Shown here: in pieces, positions 7,575 through 14,520 of the stretch
Numbering within the stretch: the stretch's first letter is position 1
How the letters are laid out: each line of letters begins with the position of its first letter
Assembly: GCA_003140785.1 (NCBI GenBank)
Contig: PLKY01000402.1
Location: forward strand, 1-14,574
DNA: 14,574 nt
Origin: Acidobacteriaceae bacterium
GTDB lineage: Bacteria; Acidobacteriota; Terriglobia; Terriglobales; Acidobacteriaceae
Direction: 5' to 3'
Made by a program: the position numbers and the translations under genes
Notes under the pieces: model-generated
Database searches by the model: none
What the model was told of the DNA's origin: nothing
Seen by the model: the letters and a program-made list of their open reading frames with translations, nothing else

Positions 7575-7614
7575 GAGCCGAGCTATTGGGTTTGTTGGGT
7601 TGATCCGCTCTCAG
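7571..7614. repeat. 8-bp inverted repeat after the paralog pair
   Basis: CTGAGAGC (7571-7578) and its exact complement GCTCTCAG (7607-7614) flank a 28-base loop. The first arm contains the stop codon of the upstream gene. There is no T-run after it, so it is a poor intrinsic terminator. It lies near the backbone/element boundary. The rest of the gap to 7824 holds nothing I can identify. Confidence 0.4.
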
Positions 7615-7824
7615 CAGAATGGAATTTGGAAGTTCTGTTGGTGCCGAAGAAGGGACAATCGCTGCCAGTTCCAAGTCGTTGGAGATTAACACGTTGCGCG
7701 GTTTCTAGTGCGAACTTAGTGAATCTGCCCGGCGACTCGGTATTAGACGGAGAACCTTACCGACAGCGAACCATACTCTGGTTGCTGCTGAAAGTAGGGT
7801 ATCCGAAACTGGAGCAAATCCCAA

Positions 7825-9066
7825 ATGGCAAATTCAGCAAGTCTCCTTCGCTACGCAAGCCTTCCCGGCTTGGGTTGGCGGAGGGGCGCATTAGTACAAG
7901 GAAAGAACGGGCGCATCAAACCGAATGCCGTCCTCTACAACGGCGTCGAATACACGGTAGAGCCAGAGAACGGCCACTTCCAAATTCGCCAATACGAGAA
8001 CGGCAAGAGCATTTACACCAACTGCGGGACGGACGTTGAACAGGCCCTCGCACGGCTGGCTCAACTTCAAGCAAAAGCAACCCTTCTTACCGCTCGGCGC
8101 AAGCTGGGCATGACAAACGAGAGGACGCAGCAACTTCTTACTGACCTCCTGAGTCCATTCATCGAAAAGTATGCTCACGGTTCTACAGACACAGTGTACG
8201 CATACCGGTACACCGCCACATCCTTCGTTAACCTGATGACACGGCGGGGAACGATGATTTCGGCCAACATCAATGAGGATAGCGTCATTGCATTCGACCG
8301 CTGGCTCGAAGCACAGGGGAACAAGAAAAACACCCGTGCAACGCGCTACGGGTACATCCGCTGCTTCCTTCGTTATTGCGGACTCGACCCAAACAAGCTT
8401 ATCTCCCCGGAAGAGCACAAGAAGCTGAAGGCCAAGCCAAAGTTGGCGGTAGAAACATACTCGGAGGACGAACTCCTTAAGCTGTTCGCTGCATCCTCTG
8501 AGCGTCACCGTGTTATCTGGCGGGCCTACCGGGAACTTGGACTCCGCGAGGAAGAGTTGTGCTTCGCATTTTGGTGCGATGTTGACTTTGACCACGCGGT
8601 TTGGAGGGTCCGCTTCAAGCCGAAAGCTACCTTTTGGTGGAACCGGGAACTGGCGTGGAAGAGCAAAGATAGTGAAGAGCGCGACATTCCGATTCCGGTC
8701 GGTCTCCTCAAGGAACTGGCCGCACTCAAGATGAACGCTGAATCCACGAACCCGCTGGTGTTTCCCACCCGTGGTGGTCAGGCCGATATCAAGCTGCTTA
8801 AGGCTCTCAAGTCCGACTGGCGTGATGCTGGCCTCAACTGCGGTCATTGTGCCGGGTGTTTGGGCAATCGGAACGAGTGTTCACGGGCGAAGATTAAGAC
8901 GTTTCGGTCCACGTATCTGACAACCATGTCCGAGCATGTTCCACTTCCGAGCGTTCAGGCGCTGGCTGGGCACTCGGACATCAAGACGACGATGCGCTAT
9001 CTGAAGCCAGCCGCAATGGACGCTCTCCAGAAGGCGTGCAATAAGGCTTTCGGGGCGACTGAATAG
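7825..9066 (+). CDS. tyrosine recombinase / phage-type integrase
   Basis: The product has 413 residues. It has an N-terminal GLGWRRGALVQGKNGRIKPN and YENGKSIYTNCG region, a core-binding SAM-like domain (about 105-190) and the catalytic domain (about 210-400). Catalytic residues visible are R241 (GLREEEL), a beta-hairpin Lys at 279 or 281 (WKSKDS), R361, H383 (AGHSDIKTTM) and the nucleophile Y392 (RYLKP). Box II reads KTFR rather than HxxR, so the usual His is Lys358. Just before it lies a Cys-rich loop, CGHCAGC plus C352 (C339, C342, C345, C352), possibly a zinc knuckle, which I recall from acidobacterial integrases. The start is ATG 7825, with GGAG about 10 bases upstream. A strong terminator follows at 9088, and the excisionase-like gene faces it. 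It most likely catalyses integration and excision of the element that continues to the right. Confidence 0.92.
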   Translation: MANSASLLRYASLPGLGWRRGALVQGKNGRIKPNAVLYNGVEYTVEPENGHFQIRQYENGKSIYTNCGTDVEQALARLAQLQAKATLLTARRKLGMTNERTQQLLTDLLSPFIEKYAHGSTDTVYAYRYTATSFVNLMTRRGTMISANINEDSVIAFDRWLEAQGNKKNTRATRYGYIRCFLRYCGLDPNKLISPEEHKKLKAKPKLAVETYSEDELLKLFAASSERHRVIWRAYRELGLREEELCFAFWCDVDFDHAVWRVRFKPKATFWWNRELAWKSKDSEERDIPIPVGLLKELAALKMNAESTNPLVFPTRGGQADIKLLKALKSDWRDAGLNCGHCAGCLGNRNECSRAKIKTFRSTYLTTMSEHVPLPSVQALAGHSDIKTTMRYLKPAAMDALQKACNKAFGATE

Positions 9067-9087
9067 GAAGGCATCACACACGCAGCG

Positions 9088-9120
9088 AAGCCCACGGCGG
9101 AAACCGTGGGCTTTCTATTT
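9088..9120 (+). terminator. rho-independent terminator of the integrase gene
   Basis: AAGCCCACGG (9088-9097) pairs perfectly with CCGTGGGCTT (9104-9113) over a 6-base loop, followed by a T-rich tail (TCTATTT). It lies 22 bases after the integrase stop. The opposite strand has no T-tract, so it works mainly rightward. Confidence 0.85.
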
Positions 9121-9136
9121 GGTGAGCTTCACGTCG

Positions 9137-9331
9137 TCAGTTGAACCGCTCCCTCAACCATGCCGCCGTCGCACGTGGCTCTAAAACAATTCGGCCCTTC
9201 ACACGGATGGCAGGTAGCCGATGAGAACGGATGTGTCTGTAGATGGTCTTCTCGCTGAGACGGGAAAACTCAGCAAACTCTTCTACAGTAAGGAGCCGGT
9301 TTAGTGATTCAAGATAGTCGAGTGCATCCAT
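9137..9331 (-). CDS. excisionase-like HTH (MerR/HTH_17-type) protein
   Basis: The product has 64 residues from ATG 9331, or 72 from the in-frame GTG at 9355; neither has a clear ribosome binding site. The sequence LLTVEEFAEFSRLSEKTIYR is a classic excisionase-type helix-turn-helix, and HRLPAIRVKGRIVLEPRATA is the short wing, followed by the closing helix AWLRERF. These proteins bend DNA or act as directionality factors for tyrosine integrases, and some are plain repressors. Lying convergent to the integrase, 70 bases away, supports the excisionase role. Confidence 0.8.
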   Translation of the reverse strand: MDALDYLESLNRLLTVEEFAEFSRLSEKTIYRHIRSHRLPAIRVKGRIVLEPRATAAWLRERFN

Positions 9332-9355
9332 TGTCTCTAATACTCGCTTTTGCAC

Positions 9356-9807
9356 CGAGTGCGGCCTTTAGCGGTGAACGTCAGGCCGCTGTTGAGCTAG
9401 TCTTCCCCGAGTTTTAGTGCAGGGTTCAACTCGCAAGCCCTGCCGTAGAACGGCTGTTACGGAACTCCGGTTTTGCCGGGGCGTCGTCTTTTGTGCATTC
9501 ACGGTCTATTTGGATCAGCACAGTACTCTACCCTGTAGTGTAGTTTGATTGGACAGCGCCAAAGTATTGTTCGGCTAGTTGAAACCCGACCACGACGATG
9601 CGGCACATGGCCGTTCTCCGGCAGACCGAGTCGCGGCCCGAAGATTGCCAAGGTGAAGTCGGCCATCCTTTGCACGCCACGTGGGTCATGGGACGCCAGA
9701 CACGACTCGATGCCGTGGTGATGAGCACGTTGGCCAAGCGGCAAAGCCCAAACTCCGTATAGGCCGCGTGGTAGCGATTGCGTAGCAAGCTTTATGCTGA
9801 CAGCGAA
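9356..9807. other. 450-base non-coding stretch with hairpins
   Basis: No open frame here looks like a gene; the two minus-strand frames (9499-9744 and 9528-9788) overlap in different frames and have no motif. On the + strand three hairpins follow one another: GCAGGG/CCCTGC (9419-9443), CCGTA/TACGG with bulges (9442-9462), and CTCCGG/CCGGGG around a TTTTG loop (9465-9481). A terminator closes the stretch at 9808. It may hold a small RNA or the element's control or attachment region. I see no direct repeat that would mark an att core. Confidence 0.35.
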
Positions 9808-9840
9808 GGACGTCCCAACCGGGACGTCCCTTTTGTCTTG
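9808..9840 (+). terminator. rho-independent terminator, no known gene upstream
   Basis: GGACGTCCC (9808-9816) pairs with GGGACGTCC (9821-9829) across the loop AACC, then CTTTTGTCTT. The T-run is on the + strand, although the only recognised genes that could use it lie on the minus strand (9854-10585, whose transcript would enter it from the other side) or end far to the left. It therefore points to an unannotated rightward transcript from the stretch before it. Confidence 0.75.
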
Positions 9841-9853
9841 AGAGCAGGGTCTG

Positions 9854-10585
9854 CTATGTACGGCGTTTCCCTACCGCTCGTTCCTTGACCTTAAAATCGT
9901 CGTCATCGAAGACAGACCCGGCATCCCCAATGCCCTTCACCAGAGCAAGGAGCCATTCGTCCATTGCTGCTTGCTGAGCATCCTTCCGGGCGTTGCTAAT
10001 CGCGGCCTTGACGGTCGGGTTTTTTGAGTGCGGTTTCCAAAAGGGATTCTTGCTCCTCAGTTTCGGCCAAGGGATTTCGGCTTGTACCTTATCCAGAGCG
10101 TCACAGATATCAGCAGAGCTTGCGACCGGCCTACGCAATAGGAGTTTGACCACTGACGGGTACTGCAACATTGGTGAGGTCGTCGCACTGCCCGTGGAGC
10201 CTCTGCCTAGCAACGTCCCCTGCTGCATTCCTCTGATGAGACCAAAGGCAAACATCCGAGCTTTGAGGTAATCAATGTGCGTACGAAGGTCCGCGAATGA
10301 CGGGCTTTCATCTTCCTCAACCTTCGCAAAGAAAGCTGTACGACACACCTTCAACAAGGCAGATTCATTGCCCCTCGCTTCAGATTGCATATTCAGGAAA
10401 TCCTCACGGGTCTTACAAGCCCGAATGATGTCCCACAGAATTTTACTCGAAACTAGATTCTCGTCGCGGCCATAACGCCTAACTTCTAACAGCCCGCCGA
10501 TGACTTCCTCCCTGCTCCATGGTCCGTCCGGGCTGGACATCAATTCCTCTATCTCCAGCCCTGTAAACTTCAGCTTCTTAACCAT
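9854..10585 (-). CDS. hypothetical protein of the mobile element
   Basis: The product has 243 residues and no family I recognise. It is soluble and mostly helical, with no signal peptide or membrane segment. The segments ILWDIIRACKTREDFLNMQSEA and DYLKARMFAFGLIRGMQQG are likely helices. LQYPSVVKLLLRRPVASSADICDALDKV could contain an HTH, and the C-terminal part is basic (KLRSKNPFWKPHSKNPTVKAAISNARKDA) before an acidic FDDDDF. ATG 10585 has a good ribosome binding site (GAGGAG, 6 bases away), so the gene is real. It is divergent from the DUF5131 gene across 225 bases. A DNA-binding regulator of the element would fit but is not shown. Confidence 0.65.
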   Translation of the reverse strand: MVKKLKFTGLEIEELMSSPDGPWSREEVIGGLLEVRRYGRDENLVSSKILWDIIRACKTREDFLNMQSEARGNESALLKVCRTAFFAKVEEDESPSFADLRTHIDYLKARMFAFGLIRGMQQGTLLGRGSTGSATTSPMLQYPSVVKLLLRRPVASSADICDALDKVQAEIPWPKLRSKNPFWKPHSKNPTVKAAISNARKDAQQAAMDEWLLALVKGIGDAGSVFDDDDFKVKERAVGKRRT

Positions 10586-10810
10586 GGACCACTCCTCACC
10601 ACAAATTCTAGCTCGTGACCTGTTCGCCGTATAGAAAACACGGAAGTCAAGGGCTATTTGCTGTGCAGAAACCCTGTGTTTATGCGGCCTTTGTGCGTAT
10701 AAAGAGCGTGTTTTGTACGGGAATTTGTGTAAGCCACAGAAGCCGTCGCAAAACGGATAATCTGGCCTAGTTACAAGTCCTCACAACCAGCAAGTGAAAA
10801 GGAGAACGGG
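10586..10810. promoter_or_regulatory. divergent promoter region between the unknown gene and the DUF5131 gene
   Basis: It holds a rightward TATAAA (10698-10703) and GATAAT (10756-10761), either of which could serve as a -10 box, but I find no good -35 partner at 16-18 bases. The ribosome binding site AAGGAG before 10811 is at its right end. No gene fits inside. Confidence 0.3.
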
Positions 10811-11605
10811 TTGAGCGACAAAAGCACAATTGAATGGACGGACGCAACGTGGTCAACGCAGCGGGGCTGCGACAAAGTTGATCCCACTTGCTGCATCTGC
10901 TACGCCTGTACATTCGCGGAGCGGTTTCGCGGCGTGCCGGGAAATGCCTTTGAGCAGGGATTTGATTTCCGACTGGTTGAGGAAAATCTGGGGATGCCTC
11001 TCCAGTGGAAGAAGCCCCGCAAGATTTTTGTCAACTCCATGTCGGACACGTTTCACGTGGATGCCCCGGATGACTACATAGTCCGCATCGCCGAGACGAT
11101 GGCGGTGGCGAATTGGCACACCTATCAGGTTCTGACCAAGAGGTCTGAACGGATGCGGGACTTGTTGAACTCCAAGCTCAAGTTCGCCGCCAAGCTCCCT
11201 TATATCTGGTGGGGAGTTTCGTGCGGAAACCGGAAGCATGGCGTGCCGCGAATCGCTCATCTGCAAGCCGCGGATGTGGCTGTAAGGTTTTTGTCTCTTG
11301 AGCCCATCATTGAAGACCTCGGCAAGCTTGATCTTTCCGGCATCCACTGGGCTATCGTTGGCGGCGAAAGCGGCCATGGTGCGCGTCCATTTGAAATTGA
11401 CTGGGCAAGGGATTTGATCCAGCAGTGCCGCCGTCAGAAGGTTGCTTGCTTCGTTAAGCAGGTAGGGCACCGGCCCGCGGTTGATGACAACCCACTCAAA
11501 ATTTACAGCCTCAAGGGTGGCGACATGGCCGACTGGCCCAAGGACATCCGGGTTCGTGAGTTCCCGTCAAGGGCCCCCGCAGCATCGGTACTGAACCTAA
11601 CGTGA
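10811..11605 (+). CDS. DUF5131 / phage Gp37-Gp68 family protein
   Basis: The product has 264 residues, near the family's usual length. Signatures in order are STIEWTDATW (5-14), a Cys motif C20-x6-C27-x2-C30 followed by YA, WKKPRKIFVNSMSDTFHVD (66-84), WHTYQVLTKRSERM (102-115), WWGVS, RFLSLEPIIEDLG, and IVGGESGHGARPFEIDWARD, with a closing CFVKQVG. The Cys motif and fold resemble radical-SAM-like enzymes, so it may bind an iron-sulfur cluster; no reaction is established to my knowledge. An extra Cys at 28 is unusual. The start is TTG 10811 with AGGAG 6 bases upstream; the conserved motif begins at residue 5, so no later start is possible. It is first of four rightward genes ending with a Mom-like gene. 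Confidence 0.88.
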   Translation: MSDKSTIEWTDATWSTQRGCDKVDPTCCICYACTFAERFRGVPGNAFEQGFDFRLVEENLGMPLQWKKPRKIFVNSMSDTFHVDAPDDYIVRIAETMAVANWHTYQVLTKRSERMRDLLNSKLKFAAKLPYIWWGVSCGNRKHGVPRIAHLQAADVAVRFLSLEPIIEDLGKLDLSGIHWAIVGGESGHGARPFEIDWARDLIQQCRRQKVACFVKQVGHRPAVDDNPLKIYSLKGGDMADWPKDIRVREFPSRAPAASVLNLT

Positions 11606-11686
11606 GCTAGTCTCTGCCGAGTCACCATCCGTGGAGCCCGGCCAACGAAACACATCAGAACCGAATTTGTGCATAGGAGAAAAGTA

Positions 11687-11914
11687 ATGGACACACAGAT
11701 CGCTTACAAATGCGGACTACACAAGCACCGGTCGCCTGAAGCAGCGCGAGAATGTTTCCTCAAAAACTTTTTCGTGAATTTCGAACAAAGCAGGGATCAA
11801 CTCAGGGAACAGCGCAGGGAACGGGAACGGGAACAGGCGGCGTCCGCATCTCCAACGAAGCAGGGAATTCATCTCGTCACCAAGGAACAGAAGATCGCGG
11901 ATGGCAACGACTGA
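11687..11914 (+). CDS. 75-residue charged small protein
   Basis: No family is recognised. The start is ATG 11687 with AGGAGAAAA just upstream; an in-frame GTG at 11669 adds six residues and lacks a site. The N-terminal third has YKCGLHKH and AARECF, spaced so that Cys and His could bind a metal. The middle, FEQSRDQLREQRREREREQ, is a likely charged coiled helix encoded partly by GGGAAC repeats. The gene overlaps the next one by 14 bases, so the two are probably co-translated. Confidence 0.6.
   Translation: MDTQIAYKCGLHKHRSPEAARECFLKNFFVNFEQSRDQLREQRREREREQAASASPTKQGIHLVTKEQKIADGND
11805..11834 (+). repeat. GGGAAC hexamer repeat within a coding region
   Basis: Four copies of GGGAAC start at 11805, 11817, 11823 and 11829, all in phase by multiples of six. 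They code part of the Arg/Glu-rich helix of the 75-residue protein. Gain or loss of a unit would add or remove two codons without shifting the frame. Confidence 0.7.
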
Positions 11915-12734
11915 ACAAATCCCGGCACAGATCGAACACGACATTTTGTCGCGTTCGGGAACGGTCGTGCCGTTTCGCGCAGCGGATCGTCAAGCAGAAC
12001 AAATAAGGACCGCGCTGGAGACGTTCAACCGGCTCAATACACTAATCCGTGAATGCGCCGGAGACGTTGCTCGTGGCTTCGACCGGATGCTGCCCCACTT
12101 GGACATGCTGGAACCGATCCTATCCCGCAAAGGCCACAACCGTATACCGGGCCTAGCTGGTCTACCACCTTGGCTGGTTTATCTCGAAGACCTTGGTAAA
12201 GAGTTCGACATTGGCGTGCGCCAGATTCAACGGAAGCTGAGGGAATTCCGGGGCAAAATCACCACGTCACATAGCGGTGGAACCAGCCCTGCGCCAAAGC
12301 CAACGGCATCACACTGGACTCTGCGTCAGCAGCGGCAAGCTGCCAAGGCGCTGGACGTGGCTAAAGGGGCGATTGAAGCCATCAAGGCCAACGAGCCGGT
12401 GAAGAAATTCCTAGCGGAATGGGACGCGGTCGCCTACACGCCAGTGGCGCTGGGCGTTGATCCAGTATCAGGATTTATTGACGGGATTCTGACCCCATAC
12501 GTGGTCCATATTATTCGTTATGTGCGTGCCTTAGAGGATGCGGTTTATCACGGTGAGGATCGTGACAACCGGGTCTGGAAATATAAGCAGGATTTCTATG
12601 ATTTGCCACAGGAATTGAAGGAGGCATTCTACAAAGCACGAAACATAATCAATGCGGCCAAGCCCACTGGGAGCAGCGATGGCACCACCATCGAAGGCTC
12701 GGTTCGAGTCCGAGAGGCCGCTCCATTCCAGTAA
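11901..12734 (+). CDS. 277-residue hypothetical protein with a possible HTH
   Basis: Not assigned to a family. The segment LPPWLVYLEDLGKEFDIGVR followed by QIQRKLREFRG (88-118) reads like a helix-turn-helix of the phage replication/regulator type. A Ser/Thr/Pro linker (120-138) leads to a helical C-terminal half with RQQRQAAKALDVAKGAIEAI, a hydrophobic patch around TPYVVHIIRYVRAL, and DLPQELKEAFYKARNIINAA. The start is ATG 11901, inside the end of the 75-residue gene. The last 25 codons coincide with a tRNA-Gly-like sequence (12654-12725), so the C-terminal tail SVRVREAAPFQ may be recent. The Mom-like gene starts 8 bases after the stop, which indicates one operon. Confidence 0.7.
   Translation: MATTEQIPAQIEHDILSRSGTVVPFRAADRQAEQIRTALETFNRLNTLIRECAGDVARGFDRMLPHLDMLEPILSRKGHNRIPGLAGLPPWLVYLEDLGKEFDIGVRQIQRKLREFRGKITTSHSGGTSPAPKPTASHWTLRQQRQAAKALDVAKGAIEAIKANEPVKKFLAEWDAVAYTPVALGVDPVSGFIDGILTPYVVHIIRYVRALEDAVYHGEDRDNRVWKYKQDFYDLPQELKEAFYKARNIINAAKPTGSSDGTTIEGSVRVREAAPFQ
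12654..12725 (+). other. tRNA-Gly-like (pseudo-tRNA) sequence inside a coding region
   Basis: Seventy-two bases fold like a tRNA apart from the D arm. The acceptor GCGGCCA pairs with AGGCCGC in six of seven positions. The anticodon stem CGATG/CATCG is perfect around a 7-base loop (GCACCAC). The T arm is perfect, CTCGG-TTCGAGT-CCGAG with a consensus T loop. T plus encoded CCA ends it. Bases known to identify bacterial tRNA-Gly are present (G1-C72, C2-G71, G3-C70, U73, C35, C36). Against a working tRNA: no D stem can be drawn, U33 is C, and the anticodon would be ACC. It could be a decayed tRNA, a tRNA-derived attachment site, a mimic, or chance. Confidence 0.4.
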
Positions 12735-12742
12735 TAGAAGAT

Positions 12743-13705
12743 ATGATTTGTCATCAACGTGTAATCAGAGAACAAGCCGCACTCACTCCAGACCCAGATG
12801 AAGACGAGAAGCGTGAAGCTGCTGCATCGTTTGATAATGCTTCCGTCGAAGAGATAGACTACCAAACCGCGAAAGAATTTATCCTGCGCTATGAATGGCT
12901 CGGCAACATGGGAACTACAGTTCGAACCATTGGACTATGGTTCAAGCACCCTACTACAGGGGAGCGGTTTCTTGCCGGTGTGAACTGTTTTGGGCATCCC
13001 AAATCCACAGCTATTCTAAACATCTGTGGCGCAGAGAACGCTGATAGCGTGTACTGGCTCGCACGCGGAGCTTGCGCCTATTGGGCTCACCCAAATTCTG
13101 GAAGTCACATAATTACAGCAGCTTGTAAGTTGATGGGCAAACCGTGGAAGACACGCGACGGTAAAGATATGCCGTCCAAATTCGTATTTGTGGCGACCGC
13201 TGATTCAGACGCGGGAGAAATAGGTCAACTCTACCAAAGTTGTGGCTGGAACTATGTAGGGAAGACTACCTCAGATCGTATGTTCCTTGAACCCGGACAA
13301 CCCAAAGAACGAGCGAAGAGCTATCAGACGTGCGTCAAGAATGCGTTGCGTGACCGCACTGGGCGCGTGGAGCAGGCCGAGCCCGATGGGCGGAGACATT
13401 TTATACTCGACGGGTACAACTACTACCATGGGGATACTCTACCCTCGGGAGAGATTATTGTAGGGTCCGATAAGTATCCCTACCGTCTTCGGGCGGAGTA
13501 TGTTGGAATGTCGATGAAAGAAGCAGAAGCTGTGCGACTGGCCGAGGTGCTTAAGACCCACGAAGAGATAGAGGGCAACAGAAAGCTCATGTACGTCGGC
13601 ATTTACTCCGATAATACAATCAGGGGCAGGAAGCAACGCAAGGAACTGGTTGAGGCGCTGTTTCAACGTAAGAAAGTTCTCGACTATCCGAAGCGTGCTG
13701 CCTGA
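12743..13705 (+). CDS. Mom-family DNA-modification protein (GNAT-like)
   Basis: The product has 320 residues. The Mom-family core is visible: RYEWLGNMG (49-57), FLAGVNCFG (76-84), LARGACAYWAHPNSGSHIIT (106-125) and ADSDAGEIGQLYQSCGWNYV (153-172). Phage Mu Mom converts adenine in DNA to N6-carbamoylmethyl-adenine and so protects it from restriction enzymes; it belongs to the GNAT fold. This product is longer than Mu Mom because of an acidic N-terminal extension (1-37) and a C-terminal region after about 215 (YNYYHGDTLPSGE, RGRKQRKEL). ATG 12743 has only a weak AGAAGA site and probably relies on read-through from the gene 8 bases upstream. Its stop lies in the stem of the terminator at 13701. 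The role as DNA modifier or anti-restriction factor is family-based inference. Confidence 0.8.
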   Translation: MICHQRVIREQAALTPDPDEDEKREAAASFDNASVEEIDYQTAKEFILRYEWLGNMGTTVRTIGLWFKHPTTGERFLAGVNCFGHPKSTAILNICGAENADSVYWLARGACAYWAHPNSGSHIITAACKLMGKPWKTRDGKDMPSKFVFVATADSDAGEIGQLYQSCGWNYVGKTTSDRMFLEPGQPKERAKSYQTCVKNALRDRTGRVEQAEPDGRRHFILDGYNYYHGDTLPSGEIIVGSDKYPYRLRAEYVGMSMKEAEAVRLAEVLKTHEEIEGNRKLMYVGIYSDNTIRGRKQRKELVEALFQRKKVLDYPKRAA

Positions 13706-13732
13706 CCTATTCACGGGTCAGGGGTTTATTTT
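13701..13732 (+). terminator. rho-independent terminator of the DUF5131-to-Mom operon
   Basis: CCTGACC (13701-13707) pairs with GGTCAGG (13716-13722) across an 8-base loop, followed by GGTTTATTTT. The TGA stop of the Mom-like gene is inside the left arm, and the T-run overlaps the stop codon of the convergent gene. Confidence 0.75.
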
Positions 13733-14463
13733 GCCCTGTTGAGCAGCTTTGCCCATCGCTGTTTTTTCATGAAAGTGACATCGTTGACTTCATGCCCGTT
13801 GGGCCTATTAGTCCGCTTCCCCTGTGGTGTTCCTCCGCATCCGGTTTTCTCCAGCGTCCACCCAGCGCCCCTGAGGCTGATCCCCGGCTCAGTCTCAAGG
13901 ATGTACGTCTGAATCTTGAGATACCCCATCAGCTTGGCTATTTTGGCGCATCTCGCATATAAGAGGGAACAGGCATTATCTGTGCCGTCCGAGACCAGTC
14001 GGGCTACCTCAATTACAGTACCATCGTCAAGACTTCGGGCGGCGGGGCGCATGCAAATTGCCGCAGCGCACGGCACACCGTTCTTGGTGGCTCCAATACT
14101 GAATTTGTGTACCCGAATGAGTTTGTGATGCCTGTGTAACTGGGTAACCAATTCATTGGCTTGCCATAAGTGGAGAGGTACTACTTTAAGCTCCCCGGCT
14201 TGTCGTATGACTCGTGCGGCTTTTACCTTTTGGCTCAGCCTGTAAGCCCGCTGAGCAGCAGCGTGGTCTTTATGAATTCTCGGACGCCCCACTTTGCGTT
14301 TAGGCGAGCTAATTATTTCGTCACTCATGCACGGGTTGACAATTGTCTGTGAGGTTCCATGCTTCGCGGCGTTACCGACTACCTCGTTGGTCGGCGTACC
14401 GGTTCCTGTGTGCGCTGAATCGAACGGGATGTTCGGCAGCGAATCCGATTGATTTTCCATCAT
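13726..14463 (-). CDS. XF1762-family phage protein (GNAT-like)
   Basis: The product has 245 residues from ATG 14463; a TTG at 14517 (263 residues) and an ATG at 14328 (200 residues) are also in frame, and none has a strong ribosome binding site. After a low-complexity start comes KVGRPRIHKDHAAAQRAYRL, a basic GRP (AT-hook-like) motif seen in DNA-binding phage proteins. The XF1762 core follows: ANELVTQLHRHHKLIRVHKF, SIGATKNGVPCAAAICMRP, ARSLDDGTVIEVARLVSDGT, NACSLLYARCAKIAKLMGY, and TYILETEPGISLRGAGW. The strand-helix order and the terminal GW resemble acetyltransferases. Function is not established. It is convergent with the Mom-like gene, 20 bases apart, as if part of the same module. Confidence 0.8.
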   Translation of the reverse strand: MMENQSDSLPNIPFDSAHTGTGTPTNEVVGNAAKHGTSQTIVNPCMSDEIISSPKRKVGRPRIHKDHAAAQRAYRLSQKVKAARVIRQAGELKVVPLHLWQANELVTQLHRHHKLIRVHKFSIGATKNGVPCAAAICMRPAARSLDDGTVIEVARLVSDGTDNACSLLYARCAKIAKLMGYLKIQTYILETEPGISLRGAGWTLEKTGCGGTPQGKRTNRPNGHEVNDVTFMKKQRWAKLLNRAK

Positions 14464-14520
14464 TGACTTTGGGTTTTTGAGATTTGCGGCAGAACGAAGC
14501 GGACGAGCGAAATGCAAGAC

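Noticed and set aside
7891..8847. 318-residue minus-strand open frame across the integrase
   Set aside because: Shadow of the recombinase gene, whose catalytic residues are all on the plus strand.
9419..9443. tRNA T arm suggested by GGGTTCAACTCG
   Set aside because: The bases after the loop do not pair with the stem as a T arm needs; only a longer hairpin forms.
9499..9788. Two overlapping minus-strand frames of 81 and 86 residues
   Set aside because: Different frames over the same bases, no recognisable motif and no ribosome binding site.
12654..12725. Annotating a functional tRNA-Gly
   Set aside because: No D stem, C instead of U33, an A34 anticodon and a mismatch at the base of the acceptor; kept only as a tRNA-like sequence.
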